DNA of 64,000 nt, from the NCBI RefSeq assembly GCF_900078365.1, contig NZ_LT598653.1:3357501-3421500 (forward strand), written 5' to 3'. The notes below the pieces were generated by a model. The model was not told the origin of the DNA, made no database searches, and saw only the letters and a list, made by a program, of their open reading frames with translations. Of the stretch, positions 51,649-59,546 are shown in pieces; within the stretch, counting starts at the first letter, position 1, and each line of letters opens with the position of its first letter. The DNA comes from an uncultured Sphingopyxis sp. (GTDB lineage: Bacteria; Pseudomonadota; Alphaproteobacteria; Sphingomonadales; Sphingomonadaceae). A program made the position numbers and the translations under genes.

Positions 51649-52302
51649 ATGCTGATCTTTTACGGACACCCCTTCTCTTCCTATACCTGGAAGGCGCTGA
51701 TCGCGCTTTACGAGAAGGGGGTCGATTTCGACTATCGCGTCCTCGGCCCCGACGCGCCGAGCCACTTCGAGGAATTGAAGGCGCACTGGCCGGTCGGGCA
51801 GTTTCCGCTGCTCGTCCACGACGGCGTGCCCTGGTTCGAATCGTCGATCATCATCGAATATCTCGACCATCTGGTGCCCGAACCGCGGCTGATCCCCGCC
51901 GATTCCGGGGCGGCGCTGCGGGTGCGCTTCTTCGACCGCATCTTCGACAATCATGTGATGGCGCGGATGCAGGCGGTGGTCGCCGACGCGCTGCGCGGGC
52001 CCGAAAATCATGTGCCGCTGATCGTCGAGCAGGCGAAGGCGGCGCTTGAAAGTGCCTATGGCTGGCTCGACAAGGAACTGGCGGGCGGCGGCTGGGCGAC
52101 GCCTTATGGCTTCAGCCTCGCCGATTGCGCCGCGGCGCCGTCGCTTTTCTATGCCGACTGGGTTCACCCGATTCCCGAGAGGCACGAGAATTTGCGTGCC
52201 TATCGCGCGCGGCTACTTGCGCATCCGTCGGTGTCGCGCTGCGTCGAGGATGCGCGGCCGTACCGCGCCTTCTTCCCGCTGGGCGCGCCCGATCGGGATT
52301 GA
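51649..52302 (+). CDS. Glutathione S-transferase family protein 3
   Basis: 217 residues. The thioredoxin-like domain starts MLIFYGHPFSSYTWKALIALYEKGVDF and contains HWPVGQFPLLVHDGVPWFESSIIIEYL; the C-terminal domain has FSLADCAAAPSLFYADWV. It is the last gene of the block, 13 nt after the VOC gene, and is followed by a half-copy of the family A repeat. Substrate unknown. Confidence 0.9.
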   Translation: MLIFYGHPFSSYTWKALIALYEKGVDFDYRVLGPDAPSHFEELKAHWPVGQFPLLVHDGVPWFESSIIIEYLDHLVPEPRLIPADSGAALRVRFFDRIFDNHVMARMQAVVADALRGPENHVPLIVEQAKAALESAYGWLDKELAGGGWATPYGFSLADCAAAPSLFYADWVHPIPERHENLRAYRARLLAHPSVSRCVEDARPYRAFFPLGAPDRD

Positions 52303-52313
52303 TCTTATCTTTG

Positions 52314-52339
52314 GTCATCCCGGCGAAGGCCGGGATGAC
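52314..52339. repeat. Half-copy of palindromic repeat, family A
   Basis: A single hairpin equal to one arm pair of family A with no loop insert (GTCATCCCGGCG/ CGCCGGGATGAC type). It lies after the last gene of the detoxification block and may terminate it. Confidence 0.75.
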
Positions 52340-52441
52340 GGGAATATGGATGTGTGTGCGACGCGTCCCGGAACGGGGTTAACGGCGCGCTGACGCTGCC
52401 TGTTTGCCGATCGGTCATCGCGCCCGCGCGAAAGCGGGGCC

Positions 52442-53224
52442 ATGGGTTCGCCGTCCGCCTTTCTCCGCACGCTGATCGTCGCCGCTTTGGCGGCGGTGCT
52501 GGCGTTCGCGCCCGCGCAGGCGCAGCAGCAGGTCGTGACGATCACGACGACGGTGACGACGTGGACCTATGACGAGGTCGACGACGCGGGCGCGGACCAT
52601 ATCGACGAGGACGCGGCGCTGCTGGGTGACGAGACGCTGGCCGACGATGCCGGGTTCGTCGCGACGCGGCGCTATGCCCCCGCCGCCACGCTCACGACGC
52701 TGGGCCATACGAAGGCGCGGTTCGGCCCGTTTTCGGTGATCGACGCATCGACGGTTCGCATGGCGGGCGACGTCACCTCGGCGACCCCGCGCCAGTTCGC
52801 GGCGATGCTCGCGGCCTTTCCGGGGATCCGGCGGCTCGAAATGGTCGACTGCCCGGGCAGCCTCGACGAGGAGGCGAATCTGACCCTCGCGCGCGCGATC
52901 CGCCGCGCGGGGATGGAGACGGTCGTGCCCGCGGGCGGATCGATCCGCTCGGGCGCGGTCGAGCTGTGGCTCGCCGGCACCGTCCGCCGCGCCGACGCCG
53001 ACGCCGAATTCGGCGTCCATAGCTGGGCCGACGAATATGGCCGCGAGGCGAACGACTATCCCGCGAACGACCCGGTTCACGCCGAATATCTGGGCTATTA
53101 CCGCGAAATGGGCATGGACGCCGCGAAGGCGCGCGCCTTTTATGCGCTGACCAACGCGACGCCGTTCGACGATGTCCGTTACCTGACGCGCGACGATATG
53201 GCGCGCTTCGTCACGCTCGACTGA
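52442..53224 (+). CDS. Secreted ClpP-like-fold protein (COG3904 type)
   Basis: 260 residues with a signal peptide (to about residue 27, APAQAQ) and a Thr-rich start to the mature part. The central region (about 85-215) follows the ClpP/crotonase-like pattern of COG3904 proteins: DCPGSLDEEANLTLARAIRRAGMETVV, a Ser in SIRSGAVELWLAGTVRR and a His in FGVHSWAD. The usual CSAC around the nucleophile is replaced by IRSGA, so catalysis is not certain. Function in the periplasm is unknown. Confidence 0.6.
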   Translation: MGSPSAFLRTLIVAALAAVLAFAPAQAQQQVVTITTTVTTWTYDEVDDAGADHIDEDAALLGDETLADDAGFVATRRYAPAATLTTLGHTKARFGPFSVIDASTVRMAGDVTSATPRQFAAMLAAFPGIRRLEMVDCPGSLDEEANLTLARAIRRAGMETVVPAGGSIRSGAVELWLAGTVRRADADAEFGVHSWADEYGREANDYPANDPVHAEYLGYYREMGMDAAKARAFYALTNATPFDDVRYLTRDDMARFVTLD

Positions 53225-53386
53225 ATAGCGTCGCCGCCCCTTTTCATGCCCCCCCGGACTGGCGATCATTTCGAACGCTTCGCCTAGCGCGGCGCCGACG
53301 CAGCGGAACAATCGCTGCGAACGGCCGTTCCGAAAATGTTGGAACTCAAATGGAGGGTGGTTCGCCCTCGCCGTTGGAGAGAGACA

Positions 53387-53521
53387 ATGAAAAAGCTTCT
53401 GACCATTTTCGCACTTGGCAGCTCGATGTTGCTCCTGTCGGCTTGCAACACCGTTGAAGGTGCCGGAAAAGACATCGAATCCGTTGGAGACTGTGCCGAT
53501 GGCGTTGAAGGCAACTGCTAG
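53387..53521 (+). CDS. Entericidin-like small lipoprotein
   Basis: 44 residues. The N-terminal signal has a lipobox LLLSACN, after which come only about 24 residues with TVEGAGKDIESVGD, the EcnA/EcnB pattern. GGAGAGAG precedes the ATG. Entericidins are small envelope lipoproteins expressed under stress; in enterobacteria they form an antidote/toxin pair, but only one copy is present here and sphingomonad relatives are usually single. Confidence 0.85.
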   Translation: MKKLLTIFALGSSMLLLSACNTVEGAGKDIESVGDCADGVEGNC

Positions 53522-53607
53522 GCGGCTGCTCGGCGACGTGGACAAATTGGCGTGAGCCGGCGTTAGCGGATCGCCGTTATCGGGCGATTGCTGCCGTCTC
53601 TTTATTC

Positions 53608-53706
53608 GTCACCCCCGCGAAAGCGGACCCAGAGCGTGCGTAGGCTGATCCCAGACTGGGTTCCCGCGGAGGCGCTCCGCGCCGTCTGCGACTCCGCGGG
53701 AATGAC
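53608..53706. repeat. Dispersed palindromic repeat, family B, copy 2 (enlarged)
   Basis: Shares with 24731-24807 the core ACCCAGAGCGTGCGTAGG and the following TGATCCCA and CTGGGTTCCC blocks. Its right arm is longer and contains an extra self-complementary GAGGCGCTCCGCGCC segment, so it has an insertion relative to copy 1. Confidence 0.8.
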
Positions 53707-53817
53707 GATGTTGGGTGTGTCCGCTAACCACTCGAAACCGCCGTTCGCTATCGTCGCCACTCGCGCCAAGCTGCTTTAGCCTTGTAACACGCCGGCCCCT
53801 CCCCCACATCGCCCCCT

Positions 53818-54126
53818 ATGGCGAAGCGGAGTCTTTATCAGCGGATGCGGTCGAACGCGCAGATGCGCACCGCGCTGTTCGCGCTCGGTATCTTGCTGAT
53901 GATCACGGGTATCGCGATCGGGCCGCTGCCGGGGCCCGGCTTCCTGATCGTCTTTCCCTTGGGGCTGATGCTCTGCCTGCAGAACAGCGCCTGGGCGAAG
54001 CGCGCCTATGTCCGCTTCAAATGGCGCCACCCCCGATATGGCGACTGGGCCGACCGGATCATGCGCCGCGTCAGCGCCGCGCGGCGGCGGGCGCGCGCCG
54101 CGCTGGACAAGCTAGATGGCGATTGA
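53818..54126 (+). CDS. PGPGW-family small transmembrane protein
   Basis: 102 residues with two hydrophobic helices joined by the PGPGF motif (GIAIGPLPGPGFLIVFPLGLMLCL) and a basic C-terminal tail. The PGPGW family is a small inner-membrane protein family of unknown function. It lies upstream of rpmH, and the rpmH promoter overlaps its stop codon. A weak ribosome binding site precedes the ATG. Confidence 0.8.
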   Translation: MAKRSLYQRMRSNAQMRTALFALGILLMITGIAIGPLPGPGFLIVFPLGLMLCLQNSAWAKRAYVRFKWRHPRYGDWADRIMRRVSAARRRARAALDKLDGD

Positions 54127-54151
54127 CTTTCCGCCGACTCTTGCTTATCCG
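54123..54151 (+). promoter_or_regulatory. rpmH promoter
   Basis: TTGACT (54123-54128) and TATCCG (54146-54151) with a 17-nt spacer. The -35 box overlaps the stop of the preceding gene. Transcription would begin near 54158, giving a leader of about 70 nt to rpmH. The -10 box is weak but the -35 is near-consensus. Confidence 0.6.
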
Positions 54152-54227
54152 CGCCTCCGACAGTGGCCGCCCACGCTTGGCGGCCCTTTTCTGTTGCAGC
54201 ATTTGACGAGATCTAGGGAAAACCGCG

Positions 54228-54362
54228 ATGAAGCGCACTTATCAACCGAGCCGCCTCGTGCGCAAGCGCCGTCACGGCTTCCGCGCCCGCAAGGCAACCG
54301 TCGGCGGCCGCAAGGTTCTGGCCGCCCGCCGTGCGCGCGGCCGCGCGAAGCTGTCGGCCTGA
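54228..54362 (+). CDS. rpmH: 50S ribosomal protein L34
   Basis: 44 residues, MKRTYQPSRLVRKRRHGFRA at the start and RRARGRAKLSA at the end, the full L34 consensus. It is too short for most ORF calls but has no rival frame. It belongs to the large ribosomal subunit near domain III of 23S rRNA. AGGGAAAA lies upstream of the ATG. It heads the conserved rpmH-rnpA-yidD-yidC-yihA cluster. Confidence 0.97.
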   Translation: MKRTYQPSRLVRKRRHGFRARKATVGGRKVLAARRARGRAKLSA

Positions 54363-54391
54363 TCGCCGAGGCTTCGCCGCCAGCCTGTCTG

Positions 54392-54739
54392 GTGCGAACG
54401 CTTTCAAAACGCAGCGAATTTCTGGCCGCGAATCGCGGCCTTCGCTTTCCCATGCCCGGCTTTGTCCTGCTCGTCCGTCCCCGCGGCGACGATGAGGATG
54501 CGCTGGGCATCGGCTATACGGTCAGCAAGAAGGTCGGGAACGCGGTCACGCGCAACCGGATGAAGCGGCGCTTTCGCGAGCTCGCGCGCGCCGCGCTGCC
54601 GCAGGCGGGGATCGCCGGCGCCGACCATGTGCTGATCGGCCGGCCGGGGGCGAACGACATGTCGTTTGCCGAATTGGGCGAGCATCTCGATTCGGCGCTG
54701 AAGCGCGCGGCGAAGAAATTGGCGGCGAAGGCGTCGTGA
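54392..54739 (+). CDS. rnpA: Ribonuclease P protein component
   Basis: About 115 residues. The conserved RNR box GNAVTRNRMKRRFRE is present, with the RTLSKRSEFLAANRG start region and IGYTVSKKVG before it. The protein assists the catalytic RNA in trimming tRNA 5' leaders. I used a GTG at 54392; no ATG fits and no strong ribosome binding site is visible, so the start is uncertain. It follows rpmH by about 30 nt. Confidence 0.93.
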   Translation: MRTLSKRSEFLAANRGLRFPMPGFVLLVRPRGDDEDALGIGYTVSKKVGNAVTRNRMKRRFRELARAALPQAGIAGADHVLIGRPGANDMSFAELGEHLDSALKRAAKKLAAKAS

Positions 54740-54760
54740 TTCCGCTCCCCCTCCTTCGCC

Positions 54761-54834
54761 GTCACCCCGGACTCGATCCGGGTTCCCGCTCAGCGGCGGC
54801 GACAAGCGGGGCCCCGGATCAAGTCCGGGGTGAC
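54761..54834. repeat. Dispersed palindromic repeat, family C, copy 2
   Basis: Ends GTCACCCCGGACTCGATCC and GGATCAAGTCCGGGGTGAC are nearly perfect reverse complements, with an inner AGCGG/CCGCT-like part. It is the second family C element (first at 24604-24693) and separates rnpA from yidD. Confidence 0.85.
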
Positions 54835-54890
54835 GAAGAGGAAAAGACGCCGATCGCGAGTGAAGCTTGTCAGTTTTCCGGGGTTCTTCC

Positions 54891-55103
54891 GTGATCGCCC
54901 GTCTGCTCATCCTGATCGCGCGCGGCTGGCAGCTTGGTCCGTCGCGTATCCTGCCCCCCACCTGCCGCTATGCGCCCTCGTGCAGCGAATATGCGATCGT
55001 CGCGCTCAAACGCCATGGTGCGATCAAGGGTGGCTGGCTGGCGACAAAGCGGCTATTGCGCTGCCATCCTTGGGGCGGTCATGGCTACGACCCCGTGCCA
55101 TAG
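54891..55103 (+). CDS. yidD: Membrane protein insertion efficiency factor YidD
   Basis: 70 residues. A hydrophobic/basic N-terminus (VIARLLILIARGWQLGPSRI) is followed by the invariant cysteine pattern PPTCRYAPSCSEYA and HPWGGHGYDPVP at the end. It is thought to help YidC insert proteins into the inner membrane. The GTG at 54891 is preferred over a TTG at 54867. It lies 46 nt upstream of yidC in the usual order. Confidence 0.95.
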   Translation: MIARLLILIARGWQLGPSRILPPTCRYAPSCSEYAIVALKRHGAIKGGWLATKRLLRCHPWGGHGYDPVP

Positions 55104-55149
55104 GCGCGGCACTTCCCGAACATTTTGAGACGAAGAGAGACCATAGAGC

Positions 55150-56910
55150 GTGGACGACAAGCGTAACCTGATCGCAGCGATTTTGCTGTCGGTGGCGATA
55201 TTGATCGGCTGGAACTTCGTCGCCGAAAAATTCTTTCCGACGCCGGAAAAGCCCGACGTGACCACGACGGTCGCGGGCGCCGACGGCGCGGCGCCCGCCA
55301 CGACGCCCGCGACGCAGGGCCAGCCGAGCGCGCTTCCGGCGCCGGGCGCGCCCGCCGCGCCCGCCGCGAAAGCGATCCGCCCGGTCGACGCGGTGCTCGC
55401 CGAAGGGCGGCGCATTCCGATCGAGACCCCGGCGATCAAGGGGTCGATCAACCTCGTCGGCGCGCGCATCGACGACATCACGCTCAGCAAATATCGCCAG
55501 ACGATCAAGAAGGATTCGCCCGCGGTGCGCCTGTTCGCGCCGGGCGGGACCGCGGCCGCCTATTTCGCGAGCCTCGGCTGGTCGGCGCAGGGCATCGCGG
55601 TGCCGAACGCCAATACGGTGTGGACTGCGAGCGGCGCGAAGTTGACCCCGACGACGCCAGTGACGCTGAGCTGGGCGAACACGACCGGCCAGACCTTTCG
55701 CATCGCATACAACATCGACGCCGATTATCTGATCACCGCGACGCAGACGATCGCCAACACCGGCACCGCGCCGGTGAGCGCGAGCAGCTTTGCGCTGATC
55801 GACCGGCTCGGCAAGCCGACCGATCCGCACGAGCAGGACAGCTGGACGATCCACGTCGGCCCGACCGGCTATCTGGGCGGCAAGTCGGTGTTCGACACCG
55901 ATTATGACGATGTCGAGGAAGCGCCGAACCGCACCGTGCGCTACAGCTCGGCGGGCTGGCTCGGCTTCACCGACAAATATTGGCTCGCCGCGATCGTCCC
56001 CGCGAAGGGCGAGCGCGTGACCGCCGCGATCAGTTCGCCCGCCGCGAACAATTACCAGACCCTGTTCGCGCGCGACTTCGCGCAGGTCGCGCCGGGCAAG
56101 CAGCTGACGACCACCAGCCGCATCTTCGCCGGCGCCAAGGAAGTCGGCATCCTGTCCAAATATCAGGACGACCAGGGCATCACGCGCCTGTCGAACGCGA
56201 TCGACTGGGGCTGGTTCGAATTTTTCGAGGTGCCGATCTTCAAGCTGCTCGACTGGCTGTTCAAGCAGGTCGGCAATTTCGGCGTCGCGATCATGGTGCT
56301 GACGCTGATCATCCGCGCGCTGATGTTCCCGATCGCCAACCGGCAATTCTCGTCGATGGCGCAGATGCGCCTCGTCCAGCCGAAGATGAAGGCGCTGCAG
56401 GACCGCTACAAGGACGACAAGCCCAAGATGCAGCAGGAGCTGATGAAGCTCTATAAGGACGAGAAGATCAATCCGCTCGCCGGCTGCCTGCCGATCCTGA
56501 TCCAGATCCCGATCTTCTATGCCCTCTACAAGGTGCTGATGCTGACGATCGAAATGCGGCACCAGCCGTTCATCCTGTGGATCAAGGATCTGTCGGCGCC
56601 CGACCCGCTGCATATTCTCAATCTGTTCGGCCTCCTGCCCTTCACCCCGCCCTCGATCCTGTCGATCGGCGTGCTCGCGGTGATCCTGGGCGTGACCATG
56701 TGGCTGCAGTTCCGTCTCAACCCGCAGGCGACCGACCCGGTGCAGCAGCAGGTGTTCAAGATCATGCCCTGGCTGTTCATGTTCATCATGGCGCCGTTCG
56801 CGGCGGGGCTGCTGCTTTACTGGATCACCAACAATATCCTGTCGATCGGACAGCAGCAGTGGATGTACCGCAAATTCCCGGCGCTGCGGGCGGCGCCGGT
56901 CACCAAATAA
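55150..56910 (+). CDS. yidC: Membrane protein insertase YidC
   Basis: 586 residues from a GTG start. One N-terminal transmembrane helix, a large periplasmic beta-sandwich (about 60-340) and five C-terminal membrane helices holding the conserved NRQFSSMAQMRLVQPKMKALQDRYKDD and LAGCLPILIQIPIFYALYKVL segments. It inserts and folds inner-membrane proteins with or without SecYEG. Length and architecture are normal for Gram-negative YidC. Confidence 0.97.
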   Translation: MDDKRNLIAAILLSVAILIGWNFVAEKFFPTPEKPDVTTTVAGADGAAPATTPATQGQPSALPAPGAPAAPAAKAIRPVDAVLAEGRRIPIETPAIKGSINLVGARIDDITLSKYRQTIKKDSPAVRLFAPGGTAAAYFASLGWSAQGIAVPNANTVWTASGAKLTPTTPVTLSWANTTGQTFRIAYNIDADYLITATQTIANTGTAPVSASSFALIDRLGKPTDPHEQDSWTIHVGPTGYLGGKSVFDTDYDDVEEAPNRTVRYSSAGWLGFTDKYWLAAIVPAKGERVTAAISSPAANNYQTLFARDFAQVAPGKQLTTTSRIFAGAKEVGILSKYQDDQGITRLSNAIDWGWFEFFEVPIFKLLDWLFKQVGNFGVAIMVLTLIIRALMFPIANRQFSSMAQMRLVQPKMKALQDRYKDDKPKMQQELMKLYKDEKINPLAGCLPILIQIPIFYALYKVLMLTIEMRHQPFILWIKDLSAPDPLHILNLFGLLPFTPPSILSIGVLAVILGVTMWLQFRLNPQATDPVQQQVFKIMPWLFMFIMAPFAAGLLLYWITNNILSIGQQQWMYRKFPALRAAPVTK

Positions 56911-56929
56911 CCATCGTCATTTGAGGTGT

Positions 56930-57064
56930 GCCCCCGCCCTTCGACTGCCTTGCAGGCGCTCAGGGTAAACTTCAGCCAAAGGCTGAAGGCGGGGGCCCAT
57001 CTCCGGTGGCTTCGGATTTAGACAACAGGAGATGGGCCGCGTTCAGAGTCACGTGCCTCTGAAC
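56930..57064. repeat. Stacked hairpins between yidC and yihA (includes family F repeat)
   Basis: Three stems follow in series: 9 bp GCCCCCGCC/GGCGGGGGC (56930-56938 with 56988-56996), 10 bp GCCCATCTCC/GGAGATGGGC (56995-57004 with 57028-57037) and 8 bp GTTCAGAG/CTCTGAAC (57041-57048 with 57057-57064). The first encloses a family F segment also seen at 48309-48372. No T-run follows. Confidence 0.75.
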
Positions 57065-57087
57065 GCCCTTCGCAGGAGCACGGCCTT

Positions 57088-57732
57088 ATGACCGAAGAAA
57101 TTGATCCCACGCTGACCGAACGCGCGCGCAAGCTGTTCGCGGGTCCGATCGCCTTCCTGAAATCGGCGCCCGCGCTCCAGCATCTGCCGAACCCGAGCGT
57201 GCCCGAGATCGCGTTCGCGGGGCGGTCGAACGTCGGCAAATCGTCGCTGCTCAACGCGCTGACGAACCGGAACGGGCTCGCGCGGACGTCGGTGACGCCG
57301 GGGCGGACGCAGGAGCTCAACTATTTCGACGTCGGCGCGCCGCTGGTGTTCCGGCTCGTCGACATGCCGGGCTATGGCTTTGCCAAGGCGCCGAAGGATG
57401 TCGTCAAGAAATGGCGCTTTCTCGTCAACGACTATCTGCGCGGGCGGCAGGTACTGAAACGCACGCTGGTGCTGATCGACAGCCGCCACGGGATCAAGGA
57501 CGTCGATCGCGAGATACTCGAGATGCTCGACGTCGCGGCGGTGAGTTACCGGCTGGTGCTGACCAAGGCCGACAAGGTGAAGGCGAGCGCGCTCGCCGAA
57601 GTGCAGGCGGCGACCGAGGCCGAGGCGCGGGGGCATCCCGCCGCGCACCCCGAGGTCATCGCGACGAGCAGCGAAAAGGGCATGGGAATCGCCGAACTGC
57701 GCACCGCGGTGCTGGAGGCGGTGGAGAGTTGA
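57088..57732 (+). CDS. yihA: Ribosome biogenesis GTPase YihA/EngB
   Basis: 214 residues with GTPase motifs G1 GRSNVGKS (residues about 46-53), G3 DMPGYGFAKAPKD and G4 TKAD. EngB-type GTPases act in assembly of the large ribosomal subunit. It follows yidC by 177 nt with stacked hairpins between and closes the rpmH-rnpA-yidD-yidC-yihA cluster. A family E repeat follows the stop. Confidence 0.96.
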   Translation: MTEEIDPTLTERARKLFAGPIAFLKSAPALQHLPNPSVPEIAFAGRSNVGKSSLLNALTNRNGLARTSVTPGRTQELNYFDVGAPLVFRLVDMPGYGFAKAPKDVVKKWRFLVNDYLRGRQVLKRTLVLIDSRHGIKDVDREILEMLDVAAVSYRLVLTKADKVKASALAEVQAATEAEARGHPAAHPEVIATSSEKGMGIAELRTAVLEAVES

Positions 57733-57739
57733 GCAAAAT

Positions 57740-57896
57740 CCTCTCCCCTTGGGGGAGAGGATAGTGAAGGTTGCGAACCTGTTCGCTACCGGAAGTTGGT
57801 GAGGGTATGGGAGCGAAGGTTGACACCCCTCACCCAGCTTCGGCTAGGCAGCAAGCTGCCAAGCCTGCACAACCCTCTCCCCCAAGGGGAGAGGGG
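57740..57896. repeat. Dispersed repeat, family E, copy 4
   Basis: Outer CCTCTCCCCTTGGGGGAGAGG-type stems at both ends (part shown), and between them the ACCCAGCTTCGGCTAGGCAG and GCAAGCTGCCAAGCCTG segments that in reverse order also occur at 9300-9370. It fills the yihA-GST gap. Confidence 0.8.
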
Positions 57897-57909
57897 TTAA
57901 GGAGACCCC

Positions 57910-58581
57910 ATGAAACTCTTCCTCGGCAACAAGGCCTATTCCAGCTGGAGCCTGCGCGGCTGGCTCGCGGTCAAGCATAGCGGGCTGCCGTTCGAGGAAG
58001 TCACCGTGCCGCTCTATGACGAGGACTGGTCGAACCGGCGCGAGGGCGACGAATTCGCGCCATCGGGCGGCAAGGTGCCGATATTGTGGGACGGCGACGA
58101 CATCGTCGTGTGGGACAGTCTGGCGATCATCGACTATCTCAACGAAAAGACGGGCGGCACGAAGCATTTCTGGCCCGACGACATGGCGGCGCGCGCGATG
58201 GCGCGGTCGATGGCGGCCGAAATGCACTCGAGCTTTGCGGCGCTGCGCCGCGAGCACAGCATGAACATCCGGCGCATCTATCCGGCGGCCGAACTGCTGC
58301 CCGAAGTGCAGGCCGACGTCGTGCGCATCTTCCAGATCTGGGCCGAGGCGCGGGCGCGCTTCGGCGGCGAAGGCGATTATCTGTTCGGCGGCTGGTCGGC
58401 CGCCGACATCATGTTCGCGCCGGTGGTGACGCGCTTCGTCACCTACTCGATCCCGCTGCCGCGCTTCGCCGCCGCCTATGCCCAGGCGGTGATCAGCCAT
58501 CCGTGCATGCAGGAATGGATCGGCGGCGCGCAGGCCGAGGATTGGGTGATCGAGCAGTTCGAGGGGCCGGTCGAGGGGTAG
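57910..58581 (+). CDS. Glutathione S-transferase family protein 4
   Basis: 223 residues. It starts LFLGNKAYSSWSLRGWLAVKHSGLPFEEV, with GGKVPILWDGDDIVVWDSLAIIDYLNE providing the cis-Pro and Asp-Ser glutathione site, and has a C-terminal domain with WSAADIMFAPVVTRFV. The SSWS near the start is typical of this sub-group. It acts in the cytosol on unknown electrophiles. It is convergent with rsmE. Confidence 0.92.
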   Translation: MKLFLGNKAYSSWSLRGWLAVKHSGLPFEEVTVPLYDEDWSNRREGDEFAPSGGKVPILWDGDDIVVWDSLAIIDYLNEKTGGTKHFWPDDMAARAMARSMAAEMHSSFAALRREHSMNIRRIYPAAELLPEVQADVVRIFQIWAEARARFGGEGDYLFGGWSAADIMFAPVVTRFVTYSIPLPRFAAAYAQAVISHPCMQEWIGGAQAEDWVIEQFEGPVEG

Positions 58582-58588
58582 GGACTGC

Positions 58589-59354
58589 CTATCCGCCCGC
58601 CCAGTCGCCGTGCTGCGCCATCCACAGGCTGACCGCGGCGATCGCGGCGGTTTCAGCGCGCAGGATGCGCCGCTACCATGCGGATTGGCGGGCCGAGCGC
58701 GATGCGGCGCACCGCGGCGTGGGCGGTCAGCAGCTCGCGCTCGCGGCCGGTGAAGCCGCCCTCGGGGCCGGTGAGGATCGCGGCGGGGGCCGGCGCCGCG
58801 ACATCGGCGAGCGGGACGCCCCCGGCTTCGTCGGCGAAGAGCAGAGCGCGGCTTCCGGGCCAGTCCTTCAGCAGCTGCGGCAGTTTGACCGGCGGCGCCA
58901 GCTCGGGGAGCGCGGTGCGTCCGCATTGCTCGCACGCCTCGATGATCTGCGCCGCGATCCGCTCGCTCTTGACGCGCTCGACGATCGTGCGTTCGGTGAT
59001 CACCGGCTGGAGCCGCGCGACGCCGAGCTCGGTCGCCTTTTCGATGATCCAGTCGAGCCGCGCCTTCTTCACCGGGGCGAAGCAGAGCCAGAGGTCGGGG
59101 ACGCGCTCGATCGGGCGCGTCTGCCGCTCGATCCTCAAGGTCAGCGAACGTTTCGCGGCGCCGGCGACGACCGCGAGCCATTCGCCGCTCCGGTTGTCGA
59201 ACAGCAGGACCGGATCGCCCGCCTTCAGCCGCATGACGCCGAGCAGATAATGGACGGCAGCGCCGTCGATCAGGGGTGCGGCATCGGGGCCGAGCGGCTG
59301 GTCGATGAACAGGCGGGGGGTGCTGGCGGGCGGCCAGGCGGGAGTCGCGGGCAT
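58589..59354 (-). pseudogene. rsmE: 16S rRNA (uracil-1498-N3)-methyltransferase, frameshifted near the 3' end
   Basis: The first about 220 residues match RsmE: PUA-like start, then CFAPVKKARLDWIIEKATELGV and ILTGPEGGFTGRERE, the SAM-binding knot. After RRIALGP the frame breaks because of an extra 19 nt (58670-58688), giving PIRMVAAHPAR and a premature stop. Removing those 19 nt restores RILRAETAAIAAV and SLWMAQHGDW up to a TAG at 58589. The lost C-terminal helix helps form the knot and SAM pocket, so the product is probably inactive if the insertion is real. I chose the ATG at 59354. Confidence 0.85.
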
Positions 59355-59546
59355 GGCGCGCGCGATAGCAGACGGCGGCCTGTCGTGCATCTTTTGCCGT
59401 GAGGCGGCGCGTGCTGTCCCGATCCGGGTCAAAAGCGCCGGGCAGCGCCCGTCCGATTAGCCTTTTGGTAAGCAGTTCCCCCCTAGGTGCGAGGATACCA
59501 GCGGCCCATCTGGTGGGGGCGCCGCGGGCCGAAGAGGGGTTTGACC

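Noticed and set aside
53387..53521. Entericidin toxin/antidote pair
   Set aside because: Only one small lipoprotein gene is present; no second copy was found on either side.
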